Below, piece after piece: positions 43,460 to 52,898 of a stretch of 64,000 nt of DNA; position 1 is the first letter of the stretch, and the number at the start of each line of letters is the position of its first letter. The position numbers were made by a program, and so were the translations under genes. Source of the DNA: Bradyrhizobium sp. WBAH42. GTDB lineage: Bacteria > Pseudomonadota > Alphaproteobacteria > Rhizobiales > Xanthobacteraceae. The notes beneath the pieces are model-generated. The model was not told the origin of the DNA. It saw only the letters and a program-made list of their open reading frames with translations, and ran no database searches. Location: assembly GCF_024585265.1 (NCBI RefSeq), contig NZ_CP036533.1:6457001-6521000 (forward strand). The letters are read 5' to 3'.

Positions 43460-44416
43460 TCATAAGCCGGCGGAAGCCCCCAACGACTTATAGTCCTCAT
43501 AAGCTAGCCCTAAGCCTTGTTCTAGCGAGACCGCGGCATGCCAGCCGAGTTCAGCCAGCCGGGTGACGTCGAGCAGCTTGCGCGGCGTACCGTCGGGACG
43601 CGAGGTGTCGAAACTGATCCCGCCGCTGTATCCGACGGTTTCGGCCACGAGGCGCGCGAAGTCGGCGATCGTGATGTCCTCTCCGGTGCCGATGTTGACC
43701 AGTTCGGCGCCGGAATACGTCTTCATCAGGTGCACGCAGGCATCGGCCATGTCGTCGACATAGAGGAACTCGCGCCGGGGCGTGCCGGTGCCCCACACCA
43801 CGACGTTCGTCGCGCCCGAGAGCTTCGCGTCGTGGAAGCGCCGGATCAACGCGGCGACCACGTGACTCATTTCAGGGTGATAATTGTCGCCGGGACCGTA
43901 GAGATTGGTCGGCATCACGCTGATGAAATCACAACCGTATTGGCTGCGATAGGCCTCCACCATCTTGATGCCGGCGATCTTGGCGATCGCATAGGGTTCG
44001 TTGGTCGGCTCCAGCGGCCCCGAGAGCACGTAGTCTTCCCGGAGCGGCTGAGGCGCCAGCTTCGGATAGATGCAGGACGAGCCGAGAAACATCAGCTTCT
44101 CCGCACCATTGTGATGCGCGGCGTGAATCACGTTTGCGGCGATCGTAATGTTGTCGTAGATGAACTCGGCCCTCAGCGTATCGTTTGCGACGATGCCGCC
44201 GACCTTGGCGGCGGCGAGGAAGATCACCTGCGGCCGCATCTGCGCGAACCAGCCGAACACGGCCGTCTGGTTGCGGAGGTCGACCTCGTGCCGGTCCACC
44301 GTGACGAGCCTCACGTCCTCCCGTTGGAGCCGACGCACGAGCGCGCTACCGACCATGCCGCGATGGCCGGCGACGTAAACATTTTTGCCCTTCAGCTCAA
44401 ATGGCGCGCTTGCCAT
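43460..44416 (-). CDS. fcl: GDP-L-fucose synthase
   Basis: 318-residue short-chain dehydrogenase/epimerase-reductase converting GDP-4-keto-6-deoxymannose to GDP-L-fucose with NADPH. Seen are the nucleotide-binding [35 protein letters not shown] with the family Ser/Cys pair, the catalytic Tyr and Lys of [13 protein letters not shown], and [20 protein letters not shown], all hallmarks of Fcl/WcaG. Start ATG 44416 ([17 protein letters not shown]) overlaps the end of gmd by 20 bases. Fucose may go to LPS, or to Nod factor if the host is a symbiont (there the gene is called nolK), but no nod genes are here. Confidence 0.95.
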   Translation of the reverse strand: MASAPFELKGKNVYVAGHRGMVGSALVRRLQREDVRLVTVDRHEVDLRNQTAVFGWFAQMRPQVIFLAAAKVGGIVANDTLRAEFIYDNITIAANVIHAAHHNGAEKLMFLGSSCIYPKLAPQPLREDYVLSGPLEPTNEPYAIAKIAGIKMVEAYRSQYGCDFISVMPTNLYGPGDNYHPEMSHVVAALIRRFHDAKLSGATNVVVWGTGTPRREFLYVDDMADACVHLMKTYSGAELVNIGTGEDITIADFARLVAETVGYSGGISFDTSRPDGTPRKLLDVTRLAELGWHAAVSLEQGLGLAYEDYKSLGASAGL

Positions 44417-45467
44417 GGGCTGTATCCCGTTTCGCCTCGGCAAGGTCGCTCGCCACCATCTCCTCGACGAGCTGAGCGAAGCTCCGCTTCGGCTTCCAGC
44501 CGAGCACCTGATGCGCCTTACTGGCGTCGCCGATGAGAAGATCGACCTCGGTCGGTCGGAAGTAGGTCGGATCGATCCTGACGACGGTCTTGCCGCTCGC
44601 TGCATCGACGCCTGTCTCCTCGATTCCCTCGCCCCGCCATTCGATACGGCGGCCGACCTGCGCGAACGCCAGTTCGACCATCTCCCGCACCGAGCGCGTC
44701 TCGCCGGTGGAGAGCACGAAATCGTCAGGCTTGTCGGCTTGAAGGATCATGTGCATGCCCTCGACATAGTCGCGCGCGTGCCCCCAGTCGCGCTTGGCCG
44801 AGAGATTGCCGAGATAGAGCGTATCCTCGAGACCGACCTCGATGCGGGCGACGCCGCGGGTGATCTTGCGGGTCACGAACGTCTCGCCGCGGATCGGGCT
44901 CTCGTGGTTGAACAGGATGCCGTTGGACGCGAACATGCCGTAGGCTTCGCGGTAGTTCACCGTGATCCAGTAACCATAGAGCTTGGCCACGCCATAAGGC
45001 GAGCGCGGGTAGAACGGCGTTGTCTCCTTCTGTGGAATCTCCTGCACAAGGCCATAAAGCTCGGAGGTCGAGGCTTGGTAGAACCGCGTCTCCTTCTCCA
45101 TGCCGAGGATGCGAATCGCCTCCAGAAGCCGCAGCACGCCAATCGCATCCGCGTTCGCGGTATATTCAGGACTCTCGAAGCTGACCGCAACATGGCTCTG
45201 CGCGGCGAGATTGTAGATCTCGGTCGGCCTGATGTTCTGCACCAGACGGATCAGATTGGTCGAGTCCGTCATATCACCATAGTGCATCAGGAACGGCACG
45301 CTGCCGACATGAGGGTCCTGATAGAGGTGATCGACCCGCGCGGTATTGAATGAGGACGAGCGCCGTTTGATGCCGTGCACGATGTAGCCGAGCGACAGCA
45401 GGTATTCGGCCAGATAGGCGCCGTCCTGGCCGGTCACGCCGGTGATCAGAGCAACACGTTGAGTCAT
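44397..45467 (-). CDS. gmd: GDP-mannose 4,6-dehydratase
   Basis: 356-residue SDR enzyme making GDP-4-keto-6-deoxy-D-mannose. Motifs: [20 protein letters not shown] at the N-terminus, [18 protein letters not shown], the [18 protein letters not shown] catalytic region, the Tyr/Lys pair in [20 protein letters not shown], and [21 protein letters not shown]. Start ATG 45467 gives the canonical [10 protein letters not shown]. Its product is the common precursor of GDP-fucose (fcl next door) and GDP-perosamine (aminotransferase at 57 kb), so it feeds both branches. Confidence 0.96.
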   Translation of the reverse strand: MTQRVALITGVTGQDGAYLAEYLLSLGYIVHGIKRRSSSFNTARVDHLYQDPHVGSVPFLMHYGDMTDSTNLIRLVQNIRPTEIYNLAAQSHVAVSFESPEYTANADAIGVLRLLEAIRILGMEKETRFYQASTSELYGLVQEIPQKETTPFYPRSPYGVAKLYGYWITVNYREAYGMFASNGILFNHESPIRGETFVTRKITRGVARIEVGLEDTLYLGNLSAKRDWGHARDYVEGMHMILQADKPDDFVLSTGETRSVREMVELAFAQVGRRIEWRGEGIEETGVDAASGKTVVRIDPTYFRPTEVDLLIGDASKAHQVLGWKPKRSFAQLVEEMVASDLAEAKRDTAHGKRAI

Positions 45468-45715
45468 GGCCGACTTTGTTCCCGCAGTATTTGAAAGAAA
45501 TGGATGCACACAGAACGCCGGGCGAAGCGCATGCCCTTGCCTCTTCTTGGCCATATCGCCTCGGGCGGGTCAACCCGGGACACGGGTGGAAACCGGGGTT
45601 AACGGCGGCGCGGAGACGGATTGGACCTGGAACATAATCGTGATACTGAGCACACAGAGCGATTGGGCCGGGCGGCGGTTTCGCAGCCGTCTTAAGAGAC
45701 ACAAACTCGAGCAGA

Positions 45716-46087
45716 ATGCCCCCAGACAGAAAGAGCGCAGCAATCGACCAGGCGCTGCGCCCGGAGGAGACTGACATCCATCGGCTACACGATTGGATGC
45801 CACGTGAACCGGCGGCCCGGGGTGTGCATATCAATGCTTTCGAGTATTGGCCGTTTCATTTCGACGGCCCTATTAAATGTTACCGGTGCGTCAGCGAACG
45901 CCGCAAGCCGCAGCGCGGCATGATCATCGACCTTCTGAGCAGGTTGCCCGTCGAGACGAGTTGGAGCTTCCTGGTCTGTGACAGGCCGTCGGACGTCGAA
46001 GCCGCGGACGCCGCGGGGCTCCCGGGCGACACCTTTCTGGGCGGAAACCTCCGGGGCTTCTTCTTGCCGCTTTTGGCGATCGGATAA
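45716..46087 (+). pseudogene. Decayed, truncated second copy of gmhB
   Basis: The frame encodes RLHDWMPREPAARGVHINAF and then RRKPQRGMIIDLLSRLPVET-SWSFLVCDRPSDVEAADAAGL. These align with LHEWMSRELAIVGAHIDAFE and [41 protein letters not shown] of GmhB at 40.8-41.3 kb. The N-terminal 65 residues, including the catalytic FDRDG, are missing, and the zinc ligands at positions equivalent to Cys90, Cys105 and Cys107 are changed. It runs into the start region of the following glycosyltransferase gene and is in opposite orientation to intact gmhB. Confidence 0.85.
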
Positions 46088-46091
46088 CAAC

Positions 46092-47300
46092 GTGGCGAAA
46101 GGTCCCAGCTTCATTCTCGCGACGGAATTCTATCCGCCGGACCCAAGCACGACGGCGATCTATCTCGGCGCGATCGCCGATGCGATCGCGCTCGACATGC
46201 GGACGGTCGTCCTCTCTGGGACGCCGGGCTCCACCAAGCCGAAATCCGGCAAGGACACGCCCGAGGTCATCGAGATCGCAAACTGGAGGCCGCCTAAGCA
46301 GGCGCTCGTGAGGCGCTTCATCGCAAGCTGCGTGCTGGCGATACGCTTGTTCTGGGCCGTCTACAGACGCGCAACGGCAGGTGACGTCGTTATGTCGGTC
46401 ACGAGCCCCTTCACCCTGCCCTACGCGATCACACTTGCCGCAAGGTTGCGCGGGGCCAAGACCGCGCTCCTTATCTACGATCTCTATCCGGAGGCTCTGC
46501 TGGCCGCCGGCATGGCCCGTCAAACGTCCTTCATCACGCGCGCCTTGCGCATTGCTAACGGCTGGCTGTTCAGCTCCCTGAACGCGATCTTCGTGATCGG
46601 CCGCGACGTGCCGCCGCTGCTGCTGCGCTATCCGCGAGTGCGCGCAGACAACATCCATTTCGTGCCCAACTGGACATTGCTACCGATCGGCTTCCGCCAT
46701 CCCGATCATGGCAGCGATTTCAGGAAACCCTATTCCGCGCCATTCATCGTCGGTCTTTGCGGTAATCTCGGCTTTACGCATGCGCCTCGCACCGTATTCG
46801 ACGCCGCACGGCATCTGCAACATAAGAAGCACGTCCACTTTGTCCTCTCCGGTTGGGGCGTCGGCTGGAACGAGCTGAAGGCCCTTCAGGCCTCGGACAA
46901 TCTGGCTAACGTGACCCTGCTCGATCCCGTACCCGAGGAGCAGCTTGCCGAATTTCTGGCGGCGGCCGACGCCTGGATCATTCCCTACCGGCGCAACGTC
47001 GCCGGCGTCTCAATCCCAAGCCGCCTCTACAACCTTCTCGCGGTCGGGCGAGCCGTCATCGTCGGAACGGAGCCGAATTCGGAGGCCGGACTTGCTGTGA
47101 CGGAGGAGGACATTGGGTGGGTCGTGCCCCCCGAGGACCCCATCAAGTTGGCGCAGGCAATCTCCGAGGCAGCATCTGACCGCGCGGCGACGCTTGAGCG
47201 AGGCCGCAAGGCGGCTGTCGCCGCGCTGAACTACAGTGAGCAAGCCTCGACGTTGCGCTACCGGGAAATCATGAAGCGCCTGCTGGAGGATAGAGTCTAG
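46092..47300 (+). CDS. Glycosyltransferase family 4 (WbuB-like)
   Basis: 402 residues from GTG 46092. GT-B fold: the N-terminal domain begins FILATEFYPPDPSTTAIYLG, the usual sugar-acceptor half, with LRGAKTALLIYDLYPEALLA as in WbuB/WcaI-like transferases. The C-terminal nucleotide-sugar half has FIVGLCGNLGFTHAPRTVFD and SIPSRLYNLLAVGRAVIVG. The sugar is unknown; WbuB relatives transfer deoxy-acetamido sugars. It is on the plus strand, convergent with the WbpE-like gene, with stops overlapping by 4 bases. The decayed gmhB copy lies directly upstream. Confidence 0.85.
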   Translation: MAKGPSFILATEFYPPDPSTTAIYLGAIADAIALDMRTVVLSGTPGSTKPKSGKDTPEVIEIANWRPPKQALVRRFIASCVLAIRLFWAVYRRATAGDVVMSVTSPFTLPYAITLAARLRGAKTALLIYDLYPEALLAAGMARQTSFITRALRIANGWLFSSLNAIFVIGRDVPPLLLRYPRVRADNIHFVPNWTLLPIGFRHPDHGSDFRKPYSAPFIVGLCGNLGFTHAPRTVFDAARHLQHKKHVHFVLSGWGVGWNELKALQASDNLANVTLLDPVPEEQLAEFLAAADAWIIPYRRNVAGVSIPSRLYNLLAVGRAVIVGTEPNSEAGLAVTEEDIGWVVPPEDPIKLAQAISEAASDRAATLERGRKAAVAALNYSEQASTLRYREIMKRLLEDRV

Positions 47301-48394
47301 AAGTTCTTGATCAGCCTGATGACTTCGTCCTGCTGCTCGCGCGTGATTTCCGCAAACATCGGCAGCGAGAGGATCTTGTTCTGATTGTCAAAAGCCCTCG
47401 GAAACTGTTCGGGCTTGTGTCCAAGTCGCGCATAAGCGGGAAGCAACGGCAAGGCCGTCGGATAGTTGATCCCCGTCTGCACCCCGTTCTCGTTCAGATG
47501 CGCCGCGAGCGCATCGCGCTTGCGATGCTTGATCGTGTAGAGATGGTAGACATGTGTTCGACCAGGCGCGACGCGGGGCACCTCCACGCCGTCGAGCTGA
47601 TTGAGACCGGCATCATAGATTGCCGCAGCATCCTGACGCGCCTTGGTCCAGGCTTGCAGATGCTTCAGCTTGGCGGACAGGATCGCCGCCTGCATTCCGT
47701 CGAGCCGGCTGTTGATGCCTTCGATCAGGTGCCTGTGCTTCACCAGACCGCCGTGGCGAGCCAACATGGTCATGTGCTCGGCGAGCGCGGCATCACCGGT
47801 CACAACAGCGCCGGCGTCGCCGAACGCGCCCAGATTCTTGCCCGGATAGAATGAATAGGTCGCGGCCGCCCCGAACGTCCCGACCGGCTGATCCTTGCAC
47901 CGCGCCAGATGGGCCTGGGCGCAGTCCTCGATGACCCAGAGGCCGTGCTTGCCCGCGATGGCCATGATCGCGTCCATGTCGGCCGGCTGGCCGAACAGGT
48001 GCACCGGGATAATGCCGACGGTCCGCGGCGTGATCGCCGCTTCGATCGCCGCGGGGTCGATCGTGAAGGTCTCACTGTCGGTGTCGCAGAACACGACCTG
48101 CGCGCCTGCATGCGTGATCATCGCGGACGTCGATATCCAGGAATGCGCGGTCGTAATGACCTCGTCGCCCGGCTTGACCTTCAGTGCCGCCATCGCAAGG
48201 TAGAGCGCGTCGGTGCCGTTTGCACAGGATACGCAATGTTTGACGCTCGCCGCAGCAGCAAACTCGCGCTCAAAGGCGTCGACATAAGGCCCGCGAATGA
48301 ACGCGCTGTCGCGGATGACCGCGGCGATGGCACCATCGATCTCGTCCTTGATCGACTGATACTGGAGTCCGAGGTCCGCGTAAGGCACTGGCAT
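47297..48394 (-). CDS. PLP-dependent sugar aminotransferase (WbpE-like, DegT family)
   Basis: 365-residue DegT/DnrJ/EryC1/StrS aminotransferase. The internal-aldimine Lys186 is in SFYPGKNLGAFGDAGAVVT and PLP-contacting Asp157 in VIEDCAQAH. The motif PYADLGLQYQSIKDEI at the start and SCANGTDALYLAMAALKVKPGDEV are standard for the WbpE/FdtB/TylB branch. With the acetyltransferase and dehydrogenase genes just upstream on the same strand (12 and about 480 bases away) it completes the WbpB-WbpE-WbpD set. That set turns UDP-GlcNAc uronate into the 2,3-diacetamido form. Specificity is inferred from the trio. Confidence 0.88.
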   Translation of the reverse strand: MPVPYADLGLQYQSIKDEIDGAIAAVIRDSAFIRGPYVDAFEREFAAAASVKHCVSCANGTDALYLAMAALKVKPGDEVITTAHSWISTSAMITHAGAQVVFCDTDSETFTIDPAAIEAAITPRTVGIIPVHLFGQPADMDAIMAIAGKHGLWVIEDCAQAHLARCKDQPVGTFGAAATYSFYPGKNLGAFGDAGAVVTGDAALAEHMTMLARHGGLVKHRHLIEGINSRLDGMQAAILSAKLKHLQAWTKARQDAAAIYDAGLNQLDGVEVPRVAPGRTHVYHLYTIKHRKRDALAAHLNENGVQTGINYPTALPLLPAYARLGHKPEQFPRAFDNQNKILSLPMFAEITREQQDEVIRLIKNF

Positions 48395-48406
48395 GATTGC
48401 TATTCC

Positions 48407-48877
48407 CTAGCTCTTGCTCTTGAGGCGGCGGGCGGGATTTCCGGCATAGCTGCCGGACTCGGCGATGTCTTTCGTGACCACTGACCCGGCTCCAATCACG
48501 ACGTCGTCGGCGATGGAGACCGGCATGATCGTGGCGTTCGAACCGATCGAAACCCGATTGCCGATCTTCGTCGAGCGCCACAATTCCCGACGCCCGCGCG
48601 CAGGCCCACCGGTTGCAAATGTGTCGTTGATGAACATCACCCCGTGCCCGACGAAGCAATCTTCTCCGATCGACACAAGCTCGCAGATGAACACGTGCGA
48701 TTGCACGCGGGTGCGCGCCCCGACGACAACGCCAGCCTGTATCTCGGTGAAAGGCCCGATGAAACAGTCGTCCGCGATCTCGCAGCCATAGAGATTGCAG
48801 GGCTCGACCATTTTGACGCGGTCACCGAATTTGACGTCGCGCACGCCAACCTGGTGAACTTGCGGCTTGCCGCTCAC
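48407..48877 (-). CDS. Hexapeptide-repeat N-acetyltransferase (WbpD-like)
   Basis: 156 residues from GTG 48877, whose codon overlaps the stop of the upstream dehydrogenase (GTGA). The left-handed beta-helix is evident from hexapeptide turns such as IADDCFIGPFTEIQAGVVVG, IGEDCFVGHGVMF, IGNRVSIGSNATIM and IADDVVIGAGSVVTKDI, with the WbpD-like loop FINDTFATGGPARGRRELW. It should acetylate the 3-amino group of a UDP-2-acetamido-3-amino sugar. A long in-frame extension upstream is the shadow of the dehydrogenase gene. Confidence 0.87.
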   Translation of the reverse strand: MSGKPQVHQVGVRDVKFGDRVKMVEPCNLYGCEIADDCFIGPFTEIQAGVVVGARTRVQSHVFICELVSIGEDCFVGHGVMFINDTFATGGPARGRRELWRSTKIGNRVSIGSNATIMPVSIADDVVIGAGSVVTKDIAESGSYAGNPARRLKSKS

Positions 48878-49935
48878 GAGAGCACTCCGAGTTTGCTCCG
48901 CCGCGGCTCGAAGCGAAGCGCAACTTCCTGCCCGGTCTCGATCGATTCGTAGAGAGCGGAAATCAGCTCCAGGCTCTTGCGGCCTTGCAGGCCGTCGACC
49001 AACGCAGCGCGCTGATTCAGGAGGCAATCGACCACGTGCTGGTAGTACGCCTGGTGGCCGAAGCCGTAGACGTTGGGCGGGTTGACCGAGAATTTCTCGA
49101 CGACGACCTGATCGCTTGGCAGCGCGTCGACGAAATTCCAGTGCCTGATCTGATTGACCGCAAAGCCCGCGATCTCGACCGTGCCCTTTTCGCCGAGGAT
49201 CGACAGCGAGCCTTCGAGATCCTTTGGCCGGACCGCCGTGGTCGCCTCGATGATGCCGAGGGCACCGTTGCGGAATTTCAGCGTCGCCACCGCGGTATCT
49301 TCGGTCTCCACCTTCACGAGAGCCGTGGTTGCCCGCGCATGGACACTCACCACGTCGCCGAAGAACCACTCCAGCATGTCGATGTGGTGACTGGCCTGAT
49401 TCGTCAGCACGCCGCCGTCATAGGCCCAGGTGCCACGCCATGCATCCTGATCGTAGTAGGCCTGGTCGCGGCACCAGCGCACGCGTACGGTACCGAGGAT
49501 CAGCCGGCCAAATCTACCGGCCTCCAGCGCCTCGCGCGCCTTCACCACTGGAACGTTGAAGCGGTTCTGTTTCACGACAAAAAGCTTTACGCCGGCTTCG
49601 TCGCAGGCGCGGATCATGTCGTCGGCATCCTGGAGCCGCAGCGCCATCGGTTTCTCGACCACGACATGCTTGCCCGCGCGCGCGCAGGCAATGGCGTGTT
49701 CGGGGTGCATGCCGCTAGGCGTCAGGACCGCGACGGCGTCCATGTCGGAGCGTGCGAGAAACTCATTCAGGTCGTCATAGGAGGGAACTGCAAACTTTGT
49801 GGCGACAGTATCGGCGCGGGCCTTGACCTTGTCGCAGACCGCCACGAGGCGCGCCCCCTCAATTTGACCATTACCCAACAGCTCCGAGTGACGCTTTGAG
49901 ATGCGTCCGCAACCGAGCAGGCCAAATCTGATCAT
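48874..49935 (-). CDS. Gfo/Idh/MocA-family dehydrogenase (WbpB-like)
   Basis: 353-residue NAD-dependent oxidoreductase. The Rossmann motif RFGLLGCGRISKRHSELLGN is at the N-terminus, EKPMALRLQDADDMIRACD carries the conserved EKP, and GVLTNQASHHIDMLEWFFGD holds the catalytic His. WbpB/WlbA enzymes oxidise C3 of UDP-N-acetylglucosaminuronic acid, passing the 3-keto sugar to the aminotransferase. First gene of the trio WbpB-WbpD-WbpE. The needed UDP-GlcNAc 6-dehydrogenase (WbpA) is not in this window. Confidence 0.9.
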   Translation of the reverse strand: MIRFGLLGCGRISKRHSELLGNGQIEGARLVAVCDKVKARADTVATKFAVPSYDDLNEFLARSDMDAVAVLTPSGMHPEHAIACARAGKHVVVEKPMALRLQDADDMIRACDEAGVKLFVVKQNRFNVPVVKAREALEAGRFGRLILGTVRVRWCRDQAYYDQDAWRGTWAYDGGVLTNQASHHIDMLEWFFGDVVSVHARATTALVKVETEDTAVATLKFRNGALGIIEATTAVRPKDLEGSLSILGEKGTVEIAGFAVNQIRHWNFVDALPSDQVVVEKFSVNPPNVYGFGHQAYYQHVVDCLLNQRAALVDGLQGRKSLELISALYESIETGQEVALRFEPRRSKLGVLS

Positions 49936-50168
49936 TCAAATCATCCTCACGATCGGCACTGCCACACGAAACACTCAATCCCGACAGCGCTGTGCAGCCA
50001 AAGCCTATATTCGAAAATTCCGTTATCAATCAAGCCAATAATGCGCTTCGACAAGCGGAGCAGGAACTCCAGGCCAGCAACCGGCCACAGACTGGCATGG
50101 CCTCTGTGGCCACACCCCGCCTTACATGATACTGAGCGCGCGACACTCCGCGGGACCGAACCTCACAA
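49936..50168. promoter_or_regulatory. Divergent promoter region
   Basis: 233 bases between the divergent WbpB-like and first Wzy-like genes. No gene. The first 110 bases are AT-rich (for example AAAATTCCGTTATCAATCAA) and suit a promoter. No clear operator was recognised. Confidence 0.45.
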
Positions 50169-51521
50169 ATGAAAACAGCCGTTGTTTCAGTGCCGTCGCT
50201 GTCGGGCCTCCGATCCCCGCTGGTCATCCTCATGGTGTGTCATGTCCTGGCTTCCTGGGTATCGCTGATTTTCGTGGGTGAGTACTATCGGCGTCTTTTG
50301 CCGCTGGCTGAGAATAGTCTTCCCCACGTCCTGGCCGCAGCCGCCACCGCCGCTCCGTTTGCCTTGCTATCAGTCGTATTCGTAAGGCAGCGCTTCAGCT
50401 TCGGGTATGCACTCGGCTTCTATCTCTTCACGCTCATCCTGAACTATCTTTGGCTTGTCGAATTCTCGACGTTTCATTACGATCATCGCATATCGGCAAT
50501 TTCGGCCTTTGTTTCCGGCGCCGCGTTTCTCATCCCGGCATTGTTCCTGAACGTTCCGGCCTTTCCTTCCCGACTGAAATTGACGACTGAGCGATTCCAC
50601 AAGCTCCTATGGGTCATTTTGGCCATATCGATAGTCGTCCTGGCGATTGGAGCCGCCTTTAACAGGCAATTCGTCAGTCCGCTCCACATTTATGAATTTC
50701 GCGAGCAGATCGTGCTTCCAAGACCTCTCCTGTACGCCATAGGCATCGTCTGTGGAGCTCTGTTGCCGTTTGCGTATGCCAGCTTCTATCAGCTCAAAAG
50801 GTACGGCTATGCCGCGCTCAGCCTGCTGCTCCTTGGCCTGTTTTATCCGATCACGCTGACGAAGCTAGCGCTGCTTGCGCCAGGGTGGCTGCTGTTTCTC
50901 ACGCTGCTGTCGATCTATTTCGAGTCTCGAAAGGCGATCATTCTCTCGTTGCTGTTGCCAGTGTCGGTCGGACTTCTGCTGGTGCTTGCTTACAATCTTG
51001 GTCTGCTGGCGGAGTATCCGTTCCTTGTCTATTTTGGCACGGTCAATTTTCGAATGATCGGAATGCCCGCGAGTGCCCTCGACTTCTACAACGATTTTTT
51101 CTCGACTCACGAGCCCACGCGCTTTTGCCAGATCGGCCTGATCAAGCTGATCGCATCGTGCCCGTATACGGAACAGCTTTCCGTCTACATGCAGGACAGC
51201 TATCACCTGGGATTTTTCAATGCGTCGCTGTTTGCGACCGAAGGCATCGCATCAGTCGGCCCACTGTTCGCGCCTGTCACGGCCCTCTTATGCGGGCTTG
51301 TGATCAGCCTAGCTAACCGCGCTTCCGCCGAACTCCCTGAACGCTTCGTGCTGGTGTCGGGCGGATTGCAGCTTCATATTTTCCTGAATGTGCCGTTCAC
51401 AGTCGCGCTGGTAACCAATGGCGCCGCCATCCTGTTTCTCCTGTGGTGCGTTACTCCGCGCGCCGCACTGCAAGATGCCGAAGCCATGTCCTCCGAGAGC
51501 CGGAACGATGCAATTCTCTGA
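50169..51521 (+). CDS. Polytopic membrane protein, candidate O-antigen polymerase (copy 1 of tandem pair)
   Basis: 450 residues, about eleven to twelve hydrophobic segments. A large extracytoplasmic loop is rich in Phe, Tyr and Asp (about residues 295-350, VYFGTVNFRMIGMPASALDF to YHLGFFNASLFATEGIASVG) between later membrane helices. A polytopic protein with one big loop, lying inside an O-antigen locus that has a flippase but no other polymerase, points to Wzy. Wzy proteins share little sequence, so this is inference. The next gene encodes a full-length paralogue and overlaps by 14 bases. Confidence 0.6.
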   Translation: MKTAVVSVPSLSGLRSPLVILMVCHVLASWVSLIFVGEYYRRLLPLAENSLPHVLAAAATAAPFALLSVVFVRQRFSFGYALGFYLFTLILNYLWLVEFSTFHYDHRISAISAFVSGAAFLIPALFLNVPAFPSRLKLTTERFHKLLWVILAISIVVLAIGAAFNRQFVSPLHIYEFREQIVLPRPLLYAIGIVCGALLPFAYASFYQLKRYGYAALSLLLLGLFYPITLTKLALLAPGWLLFLTLLSIYFESRKAIILSLLLPVSVGLLLVLAYNLGLLAEYPFLVYFGTVNFRMIGMPASALDFYNDFFSTHEPTRFCQIGLIKLIASCPYTEQLSVYMQDSYHLGFFNASLFATEGIASVGPLFAPVTALLCGLVISLANRASAELPERFVLVSGGLQLHIFLNVPFTVALVTNGAAILFLLWCVTPRAALQDAEAMSSESRNDAIL

Positions 51522-52809
51522 TATTTTCAAGAACCCAGGATCAAGATTGATACTTGCATTTCTTGCAGCTCACACGCTCGTCTGCGGCATCTCGCTCGCT
51601 ATGGTCCTGCAGCTATACGGGTATCTACGTCTTTTCACCTGGAGCGCCTCGCACATTGGCGAAGCAGTGCTCCTCGCGCTTCCCGTTGCCGCACTGGCAT
51701 GCATGATGGCCTTCGCACGATTCAGTTTTGGCTATTTACTTTCATTCTATCTTTTCACCATTACACTGGGTTACGTTTTCCTCATACCTTTTTCGGAATT
51801 GCCATACGATCATACGCTCCCGGCTATTTCAGCGATAGCCTCTGCTGCGGCCTTTCTGGTTCCCACCCTTTTTCTCAAACTTCCGATCAATCCAATACAG
51901 ACGATCTCGGTGAAAGGCCTTCGACGGCTGATCGTAGCGATTGCCGCTACAAGCCTCGCGATCGTCGCAATAGGCGCTTTCTTCAACTTCAAACTGGTGG
52001 GACTCGCAGACATCTATGAATTCCGCGATGAATTGAGATTTCCAATCGCGCTTCAATATGCGATAGGAATGGCGTTAGGTGCGTTGCTGCCGTTCGCCTT
52101 TGCCTGCTGCATCGAGATGCGAGCTCGCCTTGCTGCTATGGCAATACTGCTTCTCCTCGTCGCCTTCTACCCAGTCACCCTCACGAAGACGGCTCTGTTT
52201 GCGCCGGCCTGGCTGTGCTTCCTCTGGTTAATCGCTACCCGTCTTGAGCCGCGGTTTGCAGTCATCGTATCGCTGCTCGGGCCGGTCGCGCTGGGTATTG
52301 GCATGACGATGCTGTCCGAGCACGGACTGGTGCCTCGGTCGCTCTACCTGAACTACTTCGGCACGATCAACTTCCGGATGATTGCGTTTCCATCGATCGC
52401 AATCGACGTCTATAATGACTTCTTTTCCCGACATGAGCTTACGCAGTTCTGCCAGATGTCCTGGATGAAGCGTATGGTGGGTTGTCCCTACAATGAACAA
52501 CTTTCGCTCGTGATCGCGAGGAATTATCCGGTCGGCAACATGAACGCATCCCTGCTCGCCACTGAAGGAATCGCCTCCGTCGGCAGCGCTCTGGCGCCGG
52601 CAAGCGTGTTCTTAGGCGGACTTATTCTGTCGATCGGAAATCGAGTCTCCGAGGGCCTTCCTCCCCGATTTGTAATCTTGTCCAGCGGGATCGTAACGCA
52701 GACCTTCCTCAATGTGCCGCTCTCCGTTCTAATGATAACGAACGGCGCCGTCGTTTTATTCTTACTTTGGTATGTCATGCCACGACCTCCATTCAAGGCA
52801 ATTGATTGA
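51508..52809 (+). CDS. Polytopic membrane protein, candidate O-antigen polymerase (copy 2 of tandem pair)
   Basis: 433 residues from ATG 51508. Paralogue of the preceding protein along its whole length: LYLNYFGTINFRMIAFPSIA and NMNASLLATEGIASVG repeat LVYFGTVNFRMIGMPASA and FFNASLFATEGIASVG, and the order of membrane segments and large loop is the same. Overlap by 14 bases means the two are made from one message. Either both polymerise different repeat units or they act together. An alternative is a different membrane glyco-enzyme family. Downstream is the convergent glycosyltransferase gene. Confidence 0.6.
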   Translation: MQFSDIFKNPGSRLILAFLAAHTLVCGISLAMVLQLYGYLRLFTWSASHIGEAVLLALPVAALACMMAFARFSFGYLLSFYLFTITLGYVFLIPFSELPYDHTLPAISAIASAAAFLVPTLFLKLPINPIQTISVKGLRRLIVAIAATSLAIVAIGAFFNFKLVGLADIYEFRDELRFPIALQYAIGMALGALLPFAFACCIEMRARLAAMAILLLLVAFYPVTLTKTALFAPAWLCFLWLIATRLEPRFAVIVSLLGPVALGIGMTMLSEHGLVPRSLYLNYFGTINFRMIAFPSIAIDVYNDFFSRHELTQFCQMSWMKRMVGCPYNEQLSLVIARNYPVGNMNASLLATEGIASVGSALAPASVFLGGLILSIGNRVSEGLPPRFVILSSGIVTQTFLNVPLSVLMITNGAVVLFLLWYVMPRPPFKAID

Positions 52810-52898
52810 GGTGTTGACACTTAGTTGTGTTCTGAGAGGAATGGACGGAACACAACCAGCCCGCGCGAAAATGGCGCGCAAGGTGATTCACCAGCCGA

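Noticed and set aside
43460..44605. Extended version of the GDP-fucose synthase starting at 44605
   Set aside because: The extra 63 residues are the out-of-frame end of gmd; the canonical N-terminus begins at 44416.
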